DNA of 64,000 nt from Diphasiastrum complanatum (Eukaryota; Streptophyta; Lycopodiopsida; Lycopodiales; Lycopodiaceae), in contig CM055104.1 of assembly GCA_029204225.1 (NCBI GenBank), positions 19,997,761 to 20,061,760 on the forward strand. Direction: 5' to 3'. Below are positions 1 through 10,354 of this stretch, piece by piece. The stretch's first letter is position 1. Every line of letters begins with the position of its first letter. Below the pieces are notes generated by a model. The model was not told the DNA's origin and ran no database searches. It saw only the letters and a list, made by a program, of their open reading frames with translations. Made by a program: the position numbers and the translations under genes.

Positions 1-372
1 TCAAGACCTGTTTTTAACCTTAATAGGACTTGAACTCAGCCTAGATTAATTAGATTCCATGAAACAAATTCAAATCTAATCAATGGCAAATGATCTTGGT
101 AGATTATCCTAGGATCTCCACCAGAAATTACACCAACAGCTCACAAATTGAATTTTTTTGGATCAAATGAATACCAAGCATTAAATGCAGGTTCAGAGGT
201 GCCCACACATGTGGACAGTATGGAGACCCCTACCAAGTTTGGGATCAAATCTCCTCACCAAAATCAAGATTCTAGCTTGCCCTCTCAATACTAGCTTTTA
301 GCACCAAAACTTGCTAAAAATGGATTTGCATTAGATCAATGGCTTATGCCCTTGTACTTGGCTCTAATACCA
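1..372 (-). repeat. Leader and primer-binding site of a tandem copia copy
   Basis: This stretch aligns base for base, with scattered changes, to 3253-3630, the untranslated leader of copia element 1. It ends in a degenerate primer-binding site (359-372; minus strand TGGTATTAGAGCC, one change from the tRNA-Met complement). It is therefore the start of a second element that extends left of the window. No coding sequence is seen here. Confidence 0.8.
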
Positions 373-1074
373 TGTGAAAGTACTGTATTTTAGGACCATA
401 AATGGATCTACAAAAGATTCACAAGAGTGATTGGATGCTTGCTTAACAATCTATCAAAAAACTAGACAAAAAAAAGTTGATATAGATTGGCAATTTGACA
501 AACAACAAGCATTAACAATCAAAAGCATTGATAAACATTGAGATCTGAGCTCACACATGTGTACTACAGGCTGTAGTACAGCCTTCAACCTGAGAAACAA
601 GTAGAAATTTATTTGGTGTCATTTGGATCACAAAAACTCAATGTACATAGTGAACTAGCTTGAGATTGCCAATGAGCTCCAAAAATTTTCTATCTTCTCA
701 CTATGGGAGCTTGGAATACATAGCAAATTCGACTTCCTTCTTGAAGTTAGGTGGATTTCTAGCATGTAATAAGGAAGTTAACTCACCCTTCTTGCCCTAA
801 AATGAAACCCTAGTCTATTTCCTAGACTCATGCCTGGTAGATAGCTAGTTGGTCAAATTTTCACCTTAAATCTAGGACTTAGGTTCTATAAACTAGGAAT
901 CACTACCAAAATGACATGACCAACCCTATGGACTTGAACTAACCTACATTGGGATAGGTTTCCCATGTGGCATCATGGCCTCACATGTGTGGAATCCACT
1001 TATGTACAAAATCTACATTATACTACATAGTTTTTGATCAAGCTAGATTTGCCAATTTTTGGCAATTCTTCACA
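373..1074 (-). repeat. Copia element 1 LTR (3' LTR, also 5' LTR of the next copy)
   Basis: About 702 bp bounded by TGTGAA and TTCACA. A polypurine tract lies on the right side and a primer-binding site on the left, so the LTR serves two units. It carries near-palindromic CACATGTG-type boxes (for example around 545-556). Confidence 0.85.
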
Positions 1075-1136
1075 TCTTCTCCCCCTCAAATCTAGCTTGA
1101 TCTTCTCTATCCAAACATAGATCCTCAAGTTCTTCT

Positions 1137-2998
1137 TCACTTGGAAGCTTCTAGCCTTAAGGCCTTAGCACACTCACAAAGAGATCTATTTCTTCTCTCA
1201 CTCACTCCATTTTGTTGAGGGGTGTATGGACATGACAATTCCCTCTTTATGCCATTAGAAATACAAAAGTCAATCAACTTATTGGAGACATATTCACCTC
1301 CATTATCACTCCTTAATACCTTAATCTTGGTACTAAGTTGATTTTCTACCAAAGTCTTGAACTTTACAAAAGAATCAAACACCATTGATTTGCTAGACAA
1401 GAGGTACATCCAACAAAATCTAGAATAGTCATCAATGAAGATTACATAGTACTTGGCACCACCATTAGACTCATGTGAAAAACTATGAACATCCGAATGG
1501 ATGAGTTCAAGAGGAGAGTTTGATCTTGATGTAGATCTTGAGAAGGGTAGCTTGTGAGCCTTTGAGAGGCTGCATGCTTCACATCTCTTCCCACACTTTG
1601 ACAAATGCTTGGGGAGTCCAACTGCAAGCTCCTTTGTAGCCATAGATTCCATGGCTTTGTAGGTGGGGTGGCCCAACCTTTTGTGCCACAGTCCCACCTT
1701 TGATAGCTCCACCTTTGCCAAGTTAACACTCTCCACTGCAATATTAGCATCAAGCTTAAACAATCTACCTTACTTAAAGCCTTTGGCTATACATTCATCA
1801 TTTCTAAGGATGGAACAAACTCCATGCTTAAATTGTACATCTAGGCCATTATCCATTAACTGGCCAACACTAAGCAAATTCTTGGTTAACTTAGGAACAT
1901 AAAGAACATTATCTAGATTCATCCTTTTGGATGATCCCACATACAAGAGAATTGTTCCTATTCCACTTATCTTACATTCTTGACTACTTGCAGTATAGAT
2001 TGATCTATGTAAGTCATTGTAAGAAAGTAAGGTGGAGAATATGTCCTTTTGAAATGTCATGTGGGAACTTGCCCCACTATCAATCCACCAAGAATCATTC
2101 GTATTGCTCTTGGATGATGGTGGTTTGTTGGAAACCATCAAGGATGACTCCTCTTCCTCCTGATGTGCAATGTTGCTTTGTTTGCTCTCTTGTGCCTTCT
2201 TCTTCTTAGACATTCTGATGCAAAATGTCCTTTCTTTCCACAGAAAAAACATTTGTACTTGGACTTGTCTTTGATCTTGCCCTTTGAGCTTAAAGCCTCA
2301 TCCACCTCCTTGGTCTCCTTGAAGTGCTTCTTCTTGCCATTGGTCTTCTTCTTGCTTTTGAATGAGAAATTAGCTTTCTCATCACCATCCTGCAGAGAAA
2401 TAGCATTCATTCTTGCATTGGTATGCAACATCCTACACTCTTCAGCTACTAATACATTGTGTAGCTTTTCTATAGTAGGCAAAGTGTCTTGGATTGCAAA
2501 GCTTTGGACCAAATTTGTAAAGCCACTCCCTAGACCATTTAGGACAATCTGAACAAGCTCACTATCTTGAATCTTCTCTCCAATGGAAGCTAACTCCCTA
2601 TTGAGAGACTTGATTCTTAGCACATAATCTTGTGCACTCTCATCACTCCTCTTCATGCTTTGTAGAATTTGATTCCTAAGCATGAGAACCCTCGAAGTGT
2701 TACTAGACTCATAGATAGATTTTAAAGATTCCCAAGCCTCTTTAGCACTCTTACATGATGATATTTCCCTTAAAAAATCATTTCTTACATTCATCTTAAT
2801 ACAGTGAAGTGCAAGCCTAGACGTCTTCTTGTATCTCACTAATTCCTGTGCACCTAGAGGTTCATCTTCATCTTCAATCAAGAACTCATAAAGGTCTTGG
2901 AGCACTAAGAGTGACTCCATTCTAACCTTCCAAATAGCATAATTTGTAGAATTCAGCCTCTCACTAGCTTCTAGAAGGTATGCTCCAGCAGATCCCAT
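1137..2998 (-). pseudogene. Copia gag-protease-integrase remnant
   Basis: Starts at ATG 2998. The gag part (to about 2215) has the usual copia N-terminus (LNSTNYAIWKVRMESLL) and ends with the zinc knuckle CFFCGKKGHFASEC. A frameshift near 2213 leads into the protease frame (WWIDSGASSHMTF, catalytic DSG). A stop at 1770-1772 separates it from the pre-integrase motif (LWHKRLGHPTYKAM) and an integrase core with HSDVH, RSDNGGEY and NGVSERRN, so the D, D and E residues remain. The frame stops at 1137, close to the LTR, with the integrase C-terminus, reverse transcriptase and RNase H missing. It would normally package and integrate element RNA; here it is dead but recognisable. Confidence 0.9.
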
Positions 2999-3617
2999 CT
3001 TACTAGCAAGATTCTACACACAAGATATAGATTTGTTTGGACCTGAAACTCACAAAGGTTTCTAACTTGCAGTGTTTCACTCAAATGTTGACTTCTAATC
3101 CAACAGATGGATTTGTAATCACAGTTCTATCACTCCCTCACAAGCTGGAATGAAGATAAGATGAGATGAAAACTACACTCAAGCAAATCTTGCCAATCTT
3201 GGCTATTCTTGGACAAAAACTGACTCTATCTCTCCCATTCACTTTGATGTACTTTCAAGACCTGGTTTTCACTTTAAGAAGGTCTGAAATCAGCCTAGAT
3301 TAATTAGTTTTCATGAAACTAATTCAAAGCTAATCAATGGCAAGTGATCTTGGTAGCTTATCCTAGGATTTGCACCAAAAATTACATCAAACTAACACCA
3401 GATGAATTTTCTATGATCCAATGAATATGGGTTATTAAATGCTGGTTCAGAGATGCCCACACGTGTGAACAGTATGGATTTTGATCCTGAAAAAGTTTGG
3501 GATCAAATCCCCTCACCAAAACCTGGATACCAGCTCGCCCTTCCAATATTAGCTTTTTGCACCAAAACTTGCTAAAACTGGATTAGATCCAAACACAGAT
3601 CAATGGCCTTGTAGTTG

Positions 3618-3630
3618 GCTCTGATACCAT
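3618..3630 (-). promoter_or_regulatory. Primer-binding site, copia element 1
   Basis: The minus strand reads TGGTATCAGAGCC directly after the LTR end, complementary to the 3' end of plant initiator tRNA-Met, the usual copia primer. Confidence 0.9.
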
Positions 3631-4320
3631 GTGAAAAGTACATTACTAAGGACCATAAATGGATCTTTGAATGATCCACAAGGTGATTGTATGCTTGTTA
3701 AACAATCTATCAGAAACTAGTCATCAGAAAACAAGATCTAGTTTAGCAGCTTGATAGGAAACAAGTAGAGACAATCAAAGCATTGATCAATTAGTATAAT
3801 CCAACTCCACACGTGTGGAAATAAGGCTGTAGTATGGCCTGTAGACAGTGTTTACAAAGTGCCAAAGCTGGGTTTCATTGGAAATCAAGAGTAATCACCA
3901 TACAATGAGAGGAAACTCGAGTTTCTTCTTGAGGCTCCAAAAAATTTCTATCCTCTCACTATGGAGAATGGGAATACATAGTAAAACACCCTTCATTTGC
4001 AAAGTTAGGTGAAAATCCAGCATGTAATAAGGAAGTAGACTCCACTTTCTTGCCCTAATGTGAAAACCCTAGCCTACATCCAAGAGTCATGCTTGGTAGG
4101 TGCATGGTAGGTACAAATCTCATCATAAATCATGGTCTAGATCCTACAAAGTAGGAATCACTACCAAATAGACACAACCACTCCTCTTGACTCGTGGTAA
4201 CCTACTTTAGGTGTGTATGTACAAGTGGCACTTTGGCCATTCAAGTAACCAACAAACAATATTGACAAAATGTACAATATTCTACATGGCTAGATTTGCC
4301 AATGTAGGCAATTTTTCACA
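3631..4320 (-). repeat. Copia element 1 5' LTR
   Basis: About 690 bp, TGTGAA...TTCACA, homologous to 373-1074. It contains CACACGTGTG at about 3809. Its right end lies inside the reading frame that follows the histone-like gene, so the element probably landed in that gene's 3' part. Confidence 0.88.
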
Positions 4321-4823
4321 CCTCCTACATTGTCCCCTAGCATTTTATCCCTACTTTCTAATTCAGCAATATCTAAACTAGAAAGGGGGAGACCAACATT
4401 GGTCTTCGACATCCTAAAACTGTATCGAGGACCTAAACCTTTAAGATACGTATTTAACAATTGGTCATACTGTACATATTGAGGACTATTTACAAAGGCA
4501 AGTGCAGGGGGTGCCGGAAGTAACACAGATAAACCACATAAAAAATTGTCATTCAAAATTGATTCTACCTTTACACTAACAAAATCATTTAAATCGCTTC
4601 CAACAACAGGAGGAGGGGAACTAATATTTACGGGTTTAGGAGGAGGAGGAGATTTAGGAGGTGGAGATTTATTAGGAGAGGAAGATTTAGCAGGAGAAGT
4701 TAAAGATGGAGTGGAAGGAGAAGAAGGAGACTTAGGAGGAAAAGAAGGAGAATTAGGAGGGGAATGAATAGAAGAAAGAATAGTATTCAGAGGAGTTGGC
4801 TTGAAAAAATCCCTCGTTTTAGA
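4321..4823 (-). pseudogene. Pro/Ser-rich linker plus unknown C-terminal domain, downstream of the H3-like gene
   Basis: Read on the minus strand from 4823 there is an open frame of about 165 codons. Its first half is a low-complexity P/S/K tract (repeated PPKSP-like units, about 4640-4765). The second half is a folded-looking segment of about 80 residues (for example LSVLLPAPPALAFVNSPQY). It runs without a stop into the copia LTR at 4320, so its 3' end is lost. It follows the H3-like gene on the same strand but in a different frame, with a TAA at 4824-4826. It could be a second exon of the same protein or part of a frameshifted gene. I do not recognise the domain. Confidence 0.5.
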
Positions 4824-5371
4824 TTAAGGGTCAAGAGACCTCCTCTTCTTTGAAACACTCTCGCCCTGTATACAAATAACAAGTCGGGTTGGTTGAGATT
4901 GCTTGCGTTTTCTCCTCTCTGAATCTTGTTTTGGAGGAGAGGAGGGAGCAGGTCTTCAGCAAACTTGTCATATGTGTCCTGAAGTCTGAGCACTATGTTG
5001 AAATCCTTGGGCATGATGGTCACCCTCTTGGCATGGACAACTGCAACAACAGTATTAGAAAAAAATTTCACCTGAAAATCCTCATATGCTGTGTGCAGCG
5101 CCTCAATTGCCATTACCGTCCATCTCACATCTGCAAATAGACTCCTTGTCACCTGCCTGATGGACCTCTGTATGTGAGATTTCAAAATTAGAAGATTATT
5201 TGTCTTCTGAAGCTTTCGAATATCCTTGAGCCATGGAGGGTCTCTTCTTCTGCCCCTTGGCCTAGGAGGAGGTGGTGGTGGACGAGGTGGCGGTTGTGGA
5301 TTTCCCTGACCCGCACCTGAAATTGGTATTCCACTTGAATGCCCACGTGCTGTCTGCTTGGTCCGCGCCAT
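4787..5371 (-). CDS. Divergent histone H3-like protein with proline-rich tail
   Basis: ATG at 5371; 194 codons. Residues 1-10 (MARTKQTARG) match the H3 N-terminus except that the K9 position is glycine. Residues 11-45 are Gly/Pro/Arg-rich with long proline runs and replace the rest of the tail. Residues 47-131 follow the H3 fold: alpha-N (WLKDIRKLQKTNNLLI), alpha-1, alpha-2 (VMAIEALHTAYEDF) and alpha-3 with an unmistakable HAKRVTIMPKD. The alpha-1/alpha-2 spacing equals canonical H3, so there is no CENH3-type loop insertion. Canonical lysines 14, 18, 23 and 27 have no counterpart. Residues 132-194 lie beyond any H3 and may be read-through into an intron. Expected role: nucleosome or nucleosome-like particle. 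It faces a plus-strand gene across a motif-rich spacer. The H3 identity is firm; exon structure and expression are not known. Confidence 0.85.
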   Translation of the reverse strand: MARTKQTARGHSSGIPISGAGQGNPQPPPRPPPPPPRPRGRRRDPPWLKDIRKLQKTNNLLILKSHIQRSIRQVTRSLFADVRWTVMAIEALHTAYEDFQVKFFSNTVVAVVHAKRVTIMPKDFNIVLRLQDTYDKFAEDLLPPLLQNKIQRGENASNLNQPDLLFVYRARVFQRRGGLLTLNLKRGIFSSQLL

Positions 5372-5383
5372 TAATGTGTAGTA

Positions 5384-6527
5384 GCGGATCAGTGCGCGAT
5401 AATGTTGATTACAAGATCAGACCTCAGGTCGGACGCGTCGAAGCGATACCGGAGCTCAACAATTACGTAAGCTGGTAGCAGATGGACGCGCACGAGTAGT
5501 AATGGATTGAAGGAAGTTGGTTTTGAGCGCGCTGAATCGATATCACATGGATGCAATTAACTATAAGCAAAAAAATTTCACAGTATAATTTGACAACCAT
5601 AGTATGTATTCTCGCGCGCTCATCCGATATTGGACGCAATAAGAATGATCAGAACTTGATTCGATAGATTCTGCATAACTTTGGCCATTATGAAGAGTCT
5701 TCCGAATCAAGCTTTGATCATGCATATAGGGTCCAATAGTTTCAAAAATTTTGACATTATTTTTTTCCTGGAATAGCGATTCGACGCGCGAGGTCCAAAT
5801 GTAGCTAATACATCGTCTGCTAGGCGCGCTGATCCGATATCCCATATGCAGAAAAATTTTACTAGAACGCATAATGAAAGACTTATGAAAATGTTCAGAA
5901 TGAGCATTATCTCAAAAGGAAAATTTTCGTCTTTACGGTGCTTAAATAGGGCGAGAGATTGTAATAATTCTCCTCGTTCACGTTTTTCAATGATATCCAT
6001 TAATCAATTGTTTATTAATTTTTTTAATAATTATTCTAGGAGGCTAGTGAGTTTCTATTTAATGCATTTCGACGCAGGTACAGATTCTAGGGTCAGGGTT
6101 AATGATGATTAGTTGAATCTAGTACTAGACTAGTCAATGTATTTCAGCTTAGCTACAAATTAGTCTCATTCTGATTGGTGGATAAATAAAGGCTATAAAT
6201 CACAATTCGTTATTTGACAGATGTATGGCTGTGATCAACAGGAATTGGCTATAAATATGTACACCACTTGTCTTATTTCAATTCCGTAATCTTTTATTCT
6301 GAACTCTCTAGCCTTCTTGTTTTTCTTCATTCTCCCGATATCGAATCGATGCGCGCCAACCCTTGTTGTGCATGCTCGTATTCATTCTGGCGTGCTGAAT
6401 TGATATCAGCCACTGTCGACCAGTTCTTTTTGAAAAATTTCATTCTCGGCCTTACCATATAGGATCAGCGCGCGCACTTTGCTTTATTCTTATACCGATA
6501 TTTATATGTCGCGTTGAACCGATATCG
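5384..6527. promoter_or_regulatory. Bidirectional spacer with many GCGCGCTGAATCGATATC-type motifs
   Basis: Between the two divergent start codons at least nine imperfect copies occur. Forward or near-forward: 5436-5456, 5527-5544, 5614-5630, 5824-5841, 6390-6407, 6510-6527. Inverted: 5384-5398, 5777-5790, 6337-6356, 6462-6476. The core is GCGCGCTGA(A/T)(T/C)CGATATC. The outermost copies sit 13 bp from ATG 5371 and 9 bp from ATG 6536. The surrounding DNA is AT-rich, so the motifs stand out. They look like a multi-site operator or paired promoter elements, but binding is not shown. Short ORFs in this interval look fortuitous. Confidence 0.6.
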
Positions 6528-6535
6528 GATTCAAT

Positions 6536-8058
6536 ATGGCTAGTTCCTCCATGGCCTTAGATGACAAACTTATGGATTTTTTTAATGCCAATGACATTCC
6601 ATCTGACAAATTAGAGTTTTTTGCTAGTATTTTTTTTGCTCCCTTCGATATCGATAAGCTAGTTTATGAGAATCGTTATGATTTAATTTCTTATCTTGAT
6701 AATTTTTTTCAGATTATTAGTACTCCTGTCATGGATATAGATAATTTTTCTTTCGTTCATTTTCAGGACCTTGTACATTCCCAACCATCCTCTAAGCATA
6801 AATACAATAGAAAGTACTCTAACATGCATGACCATTTTAAAAGAAATATATACTGTGATATCCACAAAAGAATATGTCTCCTTCTAATCAAAGGAATGGC
6901 TTTTGTGTTCTACATATCTGCTGAAATTCTAGATGATGAGTCTGTTGAATCTTCAATTGTTCCAATTATCGAAGCATTTGCACCTGTTCCAGTTGATATA
7001 AATGATGCAGATACTGATATAGGGGTTGAAGCTGAAGTTTCTATGGCTTCAGATTATCAAAAAACTCTCCCTCGTTCTATAATCCTCTCTGATTCTCTTC
7101 CATCTGCATCTTCTGTTAATCAATTAACTCTACTTGATGTTTCTTTATATTTTATAAATAATGAATGCTATATCTCATTTAATGATATAGATGTATTGAA
7201 TCTGAGGGAGGATGAAATCCTCTCATTTTTGTTCAAAATTTATTAGAATTTTCTGACATTGTTGATTACTCATGTGATGACTTTGAAAGTGAGATAGATT
7301 ATGATAAAGATGACAATTGGAAATCTAACAATGAGGCCTTGGAGGCCATGATTGAAAAATCTAAAGCCTATGAAAAGACTTTGCCTATAGAGGAGAAATT
7401 TTTGGAATTTCAAAAAAGATATCCCCCTAGGGCTAGATATATCCCCTCTGAAAATGTAGAGGCCATTGGAGGACATGACATCAGTAGAGCAAACGTCATT
7501 GATTATGATGATTATGACCTGGTAAGTATATAGTATATTGGTATTGATATTGTTCAGTTTTCTTATTGAGTTTGCAGTGTTATGCATCATTCTAAATCTA
7601 TTTTCTTTTCTCGTTTACAGGTTGCTATTGAAATAGATGCCTTTGGTATGAGACATGGAGGCATCCGAGGTGTATCAGTCGGGAGAAAAGATGTTTCTCT
7701 ATCTCATTATTTGAAAAACTTTCAAAATAATGAGATTTGTATATATCATTCATCTTATAATTCATATGCAACCATTGTTATTATGGCCATCAAAACATTA
7801 TCAGTTTGTTTAGGAGGCCATAAGTACGCAAGAGGAACATATAAAATAATTTTTGTGAAGAGAGATTTGGCTATCAAGATATTGGGTTATACTCCCAATG
7901 AGACTACCAAAAGATCATCTACAATGGCCCTTTATTCGGGTTACATTGATATGAGCAAGAGAAAAAATTTATAATTTTTGGATCCATATGAAAGAAGATT
8001 ATTCCTTCATGACAATACCATCCATCTGAATCTTGAAGAGGATGATGATGATAATTAA
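6536..8058 (+). pseudogene. Unknown two-exon protein gene, probably decayed
   Basis: ATG 6536 opens a 236-codon frame (MASSSMALDDKLMDFF...), AT-rich and acidic, with many Phe, Asp and Ile. Near 7225-7246 the coding signal shifts frame and continues through EALEAMIEKSKAYEKTL and FLEFQKRYPPRARYIP to a good donor (CTG|GTAAGT, intron 7522-7620, acceptor TTTACAG). Exon 2 (from 7621) is in phase: VAIEIDAFGMRHGGIRGVSV... A TAA at 7972-7974 interrupts it, yet the same frame runs on to an acidic end (EEDDDDN) at 8056-8058. The consistent reading is a gene of about 470 codons broken by one frameshift and one stop, or with unrecognised introns. I cannot assign a family. It diverges from the H3-like gene. 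Confidence 0.55.
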
Positions 8059-8250
8059 ATGATTTTTTGTAATAGATTTTTGATATATTACAAGGATCTC
8101 TCTTTTGTAATGAATTTGAATGCCTTTCAAAATATCGTGATACTTGGCAAGTTCTTAGCTTGATATCTAAATTGTGCTCTTCTGTAAAACCACTGAAAAA
8201 GTTGAACTAAATATTTATTTCTTGAATTGTGTCCTCCATGATTTGTTGCT

Positions 8251-9060
8251 CTATGAAATGCTCTCCTTGCTTGCCAATGAGTTTTTTTTCATGCCTTGTG
8301 ATGACCATATACTTAAGCTCCCATATTCCTTTGCAAAATAAGCTACATGATGAAGAAGGATGTGCTGCAAACAATAGTTTTGATTAGTTACATCAGTAGA
8401 AAAAAATATATGCCTGAATGAGAAAAGTACCAGATAATGATATAGATTAGCACCATATAATGAGTAACGTTGTCTTTTCCCCAACAATCATGTACAGATT
8501 TTACAAATGTGGTGCAATGATTTTGCAAAGTCCTCATATCTTCTGATGATAGATTTTCTTTCCTGATAACACCTATGAGTTTGTCTAAGTTGGTCCACAC
8601 TTGTCCCTTTTCCACTCGATTACTTCCTTCCAATGTTCGTGTGGCTTGAACAATTTCTCTCCAAATTTCGTATCAGACACTTGATTCTTTGCATGTGTGA
8701 TTGGATAAAAATCTTCTTGCTTTAGCACCTCCAATTGATAAATTATTAGAAACGTTTTCTTTTTTCCCTGAGAGTCTGTCACTCTCTCAGATCGCAACTT
8801 TTCCATGGATTCTAACATTTCTTGGTTTGATCCTCGAAGAGTAGTGACAGTAGCATTCAACTCTGACATAGCATTCTTGAGTGCATTGTTTTCAGCACTA
8901 GTGTGTTGCACATAATGAAGCAATTATTGATTTGCACGTTGCAATTGTTGATTAGCAAACTGTAATTGTTGATTCAGACAAGACATGCTATGCATTTCAA
9001 TATCTCACAACCTTTGACAATATCCAAGTAATCCGCTATTTCCTTCACATACATATCTGA
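8251..9060 (-). pseudogene. Coiled-coil protein pseudogene with GSLSIWSSQGMKK motif
   Basis: Read leftward from about 9060: a coiled-coil region (CLNQQLQFANQQLQRANQ, then ENNALKNAMSELNATV), a conserved-looking block (HEHWKEVIEWKRDKCG; WTNLDKLIGVIRKENL; THYM), an intron with GTGCTA donor and TTTGCAG acceptor (about 8361-8453), and a last exon HILLHHVAYFAKEYGSL...SSQGMKK ending at 8251. Disruptions: TGA and TAA stops in the coiled coil (both explained by C-to-T changes of Arg and Gln codons) and a one-base frameshift near 8610. The HYM...YGSL..SSQG.EK pattern recalls uncharacterised proteins linked to large eukaryotic DNA transposons; this is from memory and uncertain. It converges on the gene at 6536-8058. 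Confidence 0.55.
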
Positions 9061-9269
9061 AAAGATGAGTTACAATTGGTAGCTGGATCATTAGGATAAA
9101 TTGATCCATCCACCCACAAATCTATATTCATATGATTATTCATTCTCAATTCTCTAACTATTGTTGCAACATTCTCTACAACTTTCGCATTTTTCTTAAT
9201 AATTGGAGTGCATTCCATCGGAAGAGCAACATGCAAATGGAACATTGCCATTGTTAAAGCTACAATCAT
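9061..9269 (-). pseudogene. Possible upstream exon of the coiled-coil pseudogene
   Basis: A 74-codon minus-strand frame (ELRMNNHMNIDLWVDGSIY) lies just upstream of the coiled-coil pseudogene and ends next to a pyrimidine-rich CTTTTCAG acceptor-like site. Orientation and position suit a preceding exon. No family is recognised, and 9270-9640 to its right shows no gene. Confidence 0.3.
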
Positions 9270-9644
9270 GTAAATGAATCTACGTATAGTAAATCAATAT
9301 GAATAGATCTAGCATTCCTTACTTTTGTAATGTTTATGTCACCATGAAAAATTGTCCCGCCTCATATTTCATTATAAGCATACAGTGATTTCAAAAGTTT
9401 TGCCTCTCCCGCTTCAGTTTTTGCATTGAGCACACCAATATTTTCAGTCTTAAAGCTCTAGTCCCGAATTTGGGAACGAGCATGAAGAGAAGTTATTACA
9501 TCTCATGCTAAACTAACTATTGTCTGAAGTTAACCATACTAGTTAAACGTCGGGCAAGGCCGGAAACTCGGAAAACGATGACCAAAAGTTACCGGTTTGC
9601 ATTCTCTCTCTATGTAACCTCTCTCTAAACTGAAATTTCTTAAA

Positions 9645-9800
9645 GGGCCCATTTTGAGCCCATATTTCTCCTAATGCATAGCAAACAAAAGAGATCTCTC
9701 TCCCTCCCTATGGGCGGCCTCCTCCCCTCATATAGATGAAAAATGGCACCCTCCACTACACTATGGATTTCCATGCACAACCAATGAGGCCTATGAGAGT
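9645..9800 (-). repeat. Dispersed repeat, inverted copy of 15765-15875
   Basis: The reverse complement closely matches 15765-15875 (shared GAGAGATCTCTTT, the CCCATAGGGA segment and GGTTGTGCATGGAA). Both copies sit beside copia fragments, so this is probably LTR or subterminal sequence of one family. The short plus-strand ORF at 9821-10018 is not convincing. Confidence 0.6.
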
Positions 9801-10048
9801 TAAAGAACCTTCATAGGCTTATGGAAGGTCAAGATACTTCTTCCATAACCTATGACTCTTTGAATGCCTTTCTTGTGGGAGTTGGGAACTCAATGGACAC
9901 CTTGGAAGTGCGCACTCCTACTAGGTCCCATTGCCCAAGTTGTGCTGCTTGTATACTTTGGTCCAAGACCAATAAAGTGATATGGTTCAAGGTTGAGGCC
10001 CAAATTTTAGAAAAATAGCCAAAACACCCATGGTAATGACTTTCTAAC

Positions 10049-10276
10049 ACCTCAATAGGTTCCATACCTCCAACCAAAGCATAGACACCTACCTGTCCTT
10101 ATCCAAGGACACAAGTACCTTAATCTAAAGGCACATACCCTTAATCCTAAGGGTACCCCTTATCCAAGGGTAACTTGATTCCATACCTCCGACCAAGGTA
10201 TAGTCACTTGTCTGCCCTTATCTAAAGGCACCTATCCTTAATCCTAAGGGTACCTCTTATCCAAGGGCAACTTGCC
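10049..10276. repeat. Two-copy tandem repeat, about 110 bp
   Basis: Two adjacent copies carry TCCATACCTCC.ACCAA, CCTTATC, TTAATCCTAAGGGTACC and CTTATCCAAGGG blocks. Each contains small CCTTA/TAAGG dyads able to fold. It lies just upstream of a copia RNase H remnant. Confidence 0.7.
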
Positions 10277-10354
10277 ATTTAGCCCCCAACACTAAATGGA
10301 CATATAGGGGTCATTGAAGTACTACTAGTTACATAGTATGTAACACTTTCAATA

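Larger units (their letters stand above)
373..4320 (-). mobile_element. Ty1-copia element 1, internally deleted, sharing an LTR with a second copy
   Basis: Two diverged direct repeats (373-1074 and 3631-4320) begin TGTGAA and end TTCACA, as LTRs do. On the minus strand the 3631-4320 copy is followed by a tRNA-Met primer site (3618-3630), leader, gag, protease and integrase; a purine-rich tract (plus-strand pyrimidines 1075-1087) sits against the 373-1074 copy. Reverse transcriptase and RNase H are absent, so the element is about 3.9 kb. Left of 373 a degenerate primer site and leader reappear, so the 373-1074 LTR also starts another copy that runs out of the window. This LTR-internal-LTR-internal array is what unequal recombination between elements gives. 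Clear LTR divergence by eye means an old insertion. Confidence 0.9.

Noticed and set aside
4546-4767. Plus-strand Gly-rich ORF opposite the histone-like gene
   Set aside because: It is the complement of the Pro/Ser-rich tract on the minus strand, with no motif of its own.
4787-5371. Centromeric histone CENH3
   Set aside because: Alpha-1/alpha-2 spacing equals canonical H3 and the N-terminus keeps the ARTKQTAR start, both unlike CENH3.
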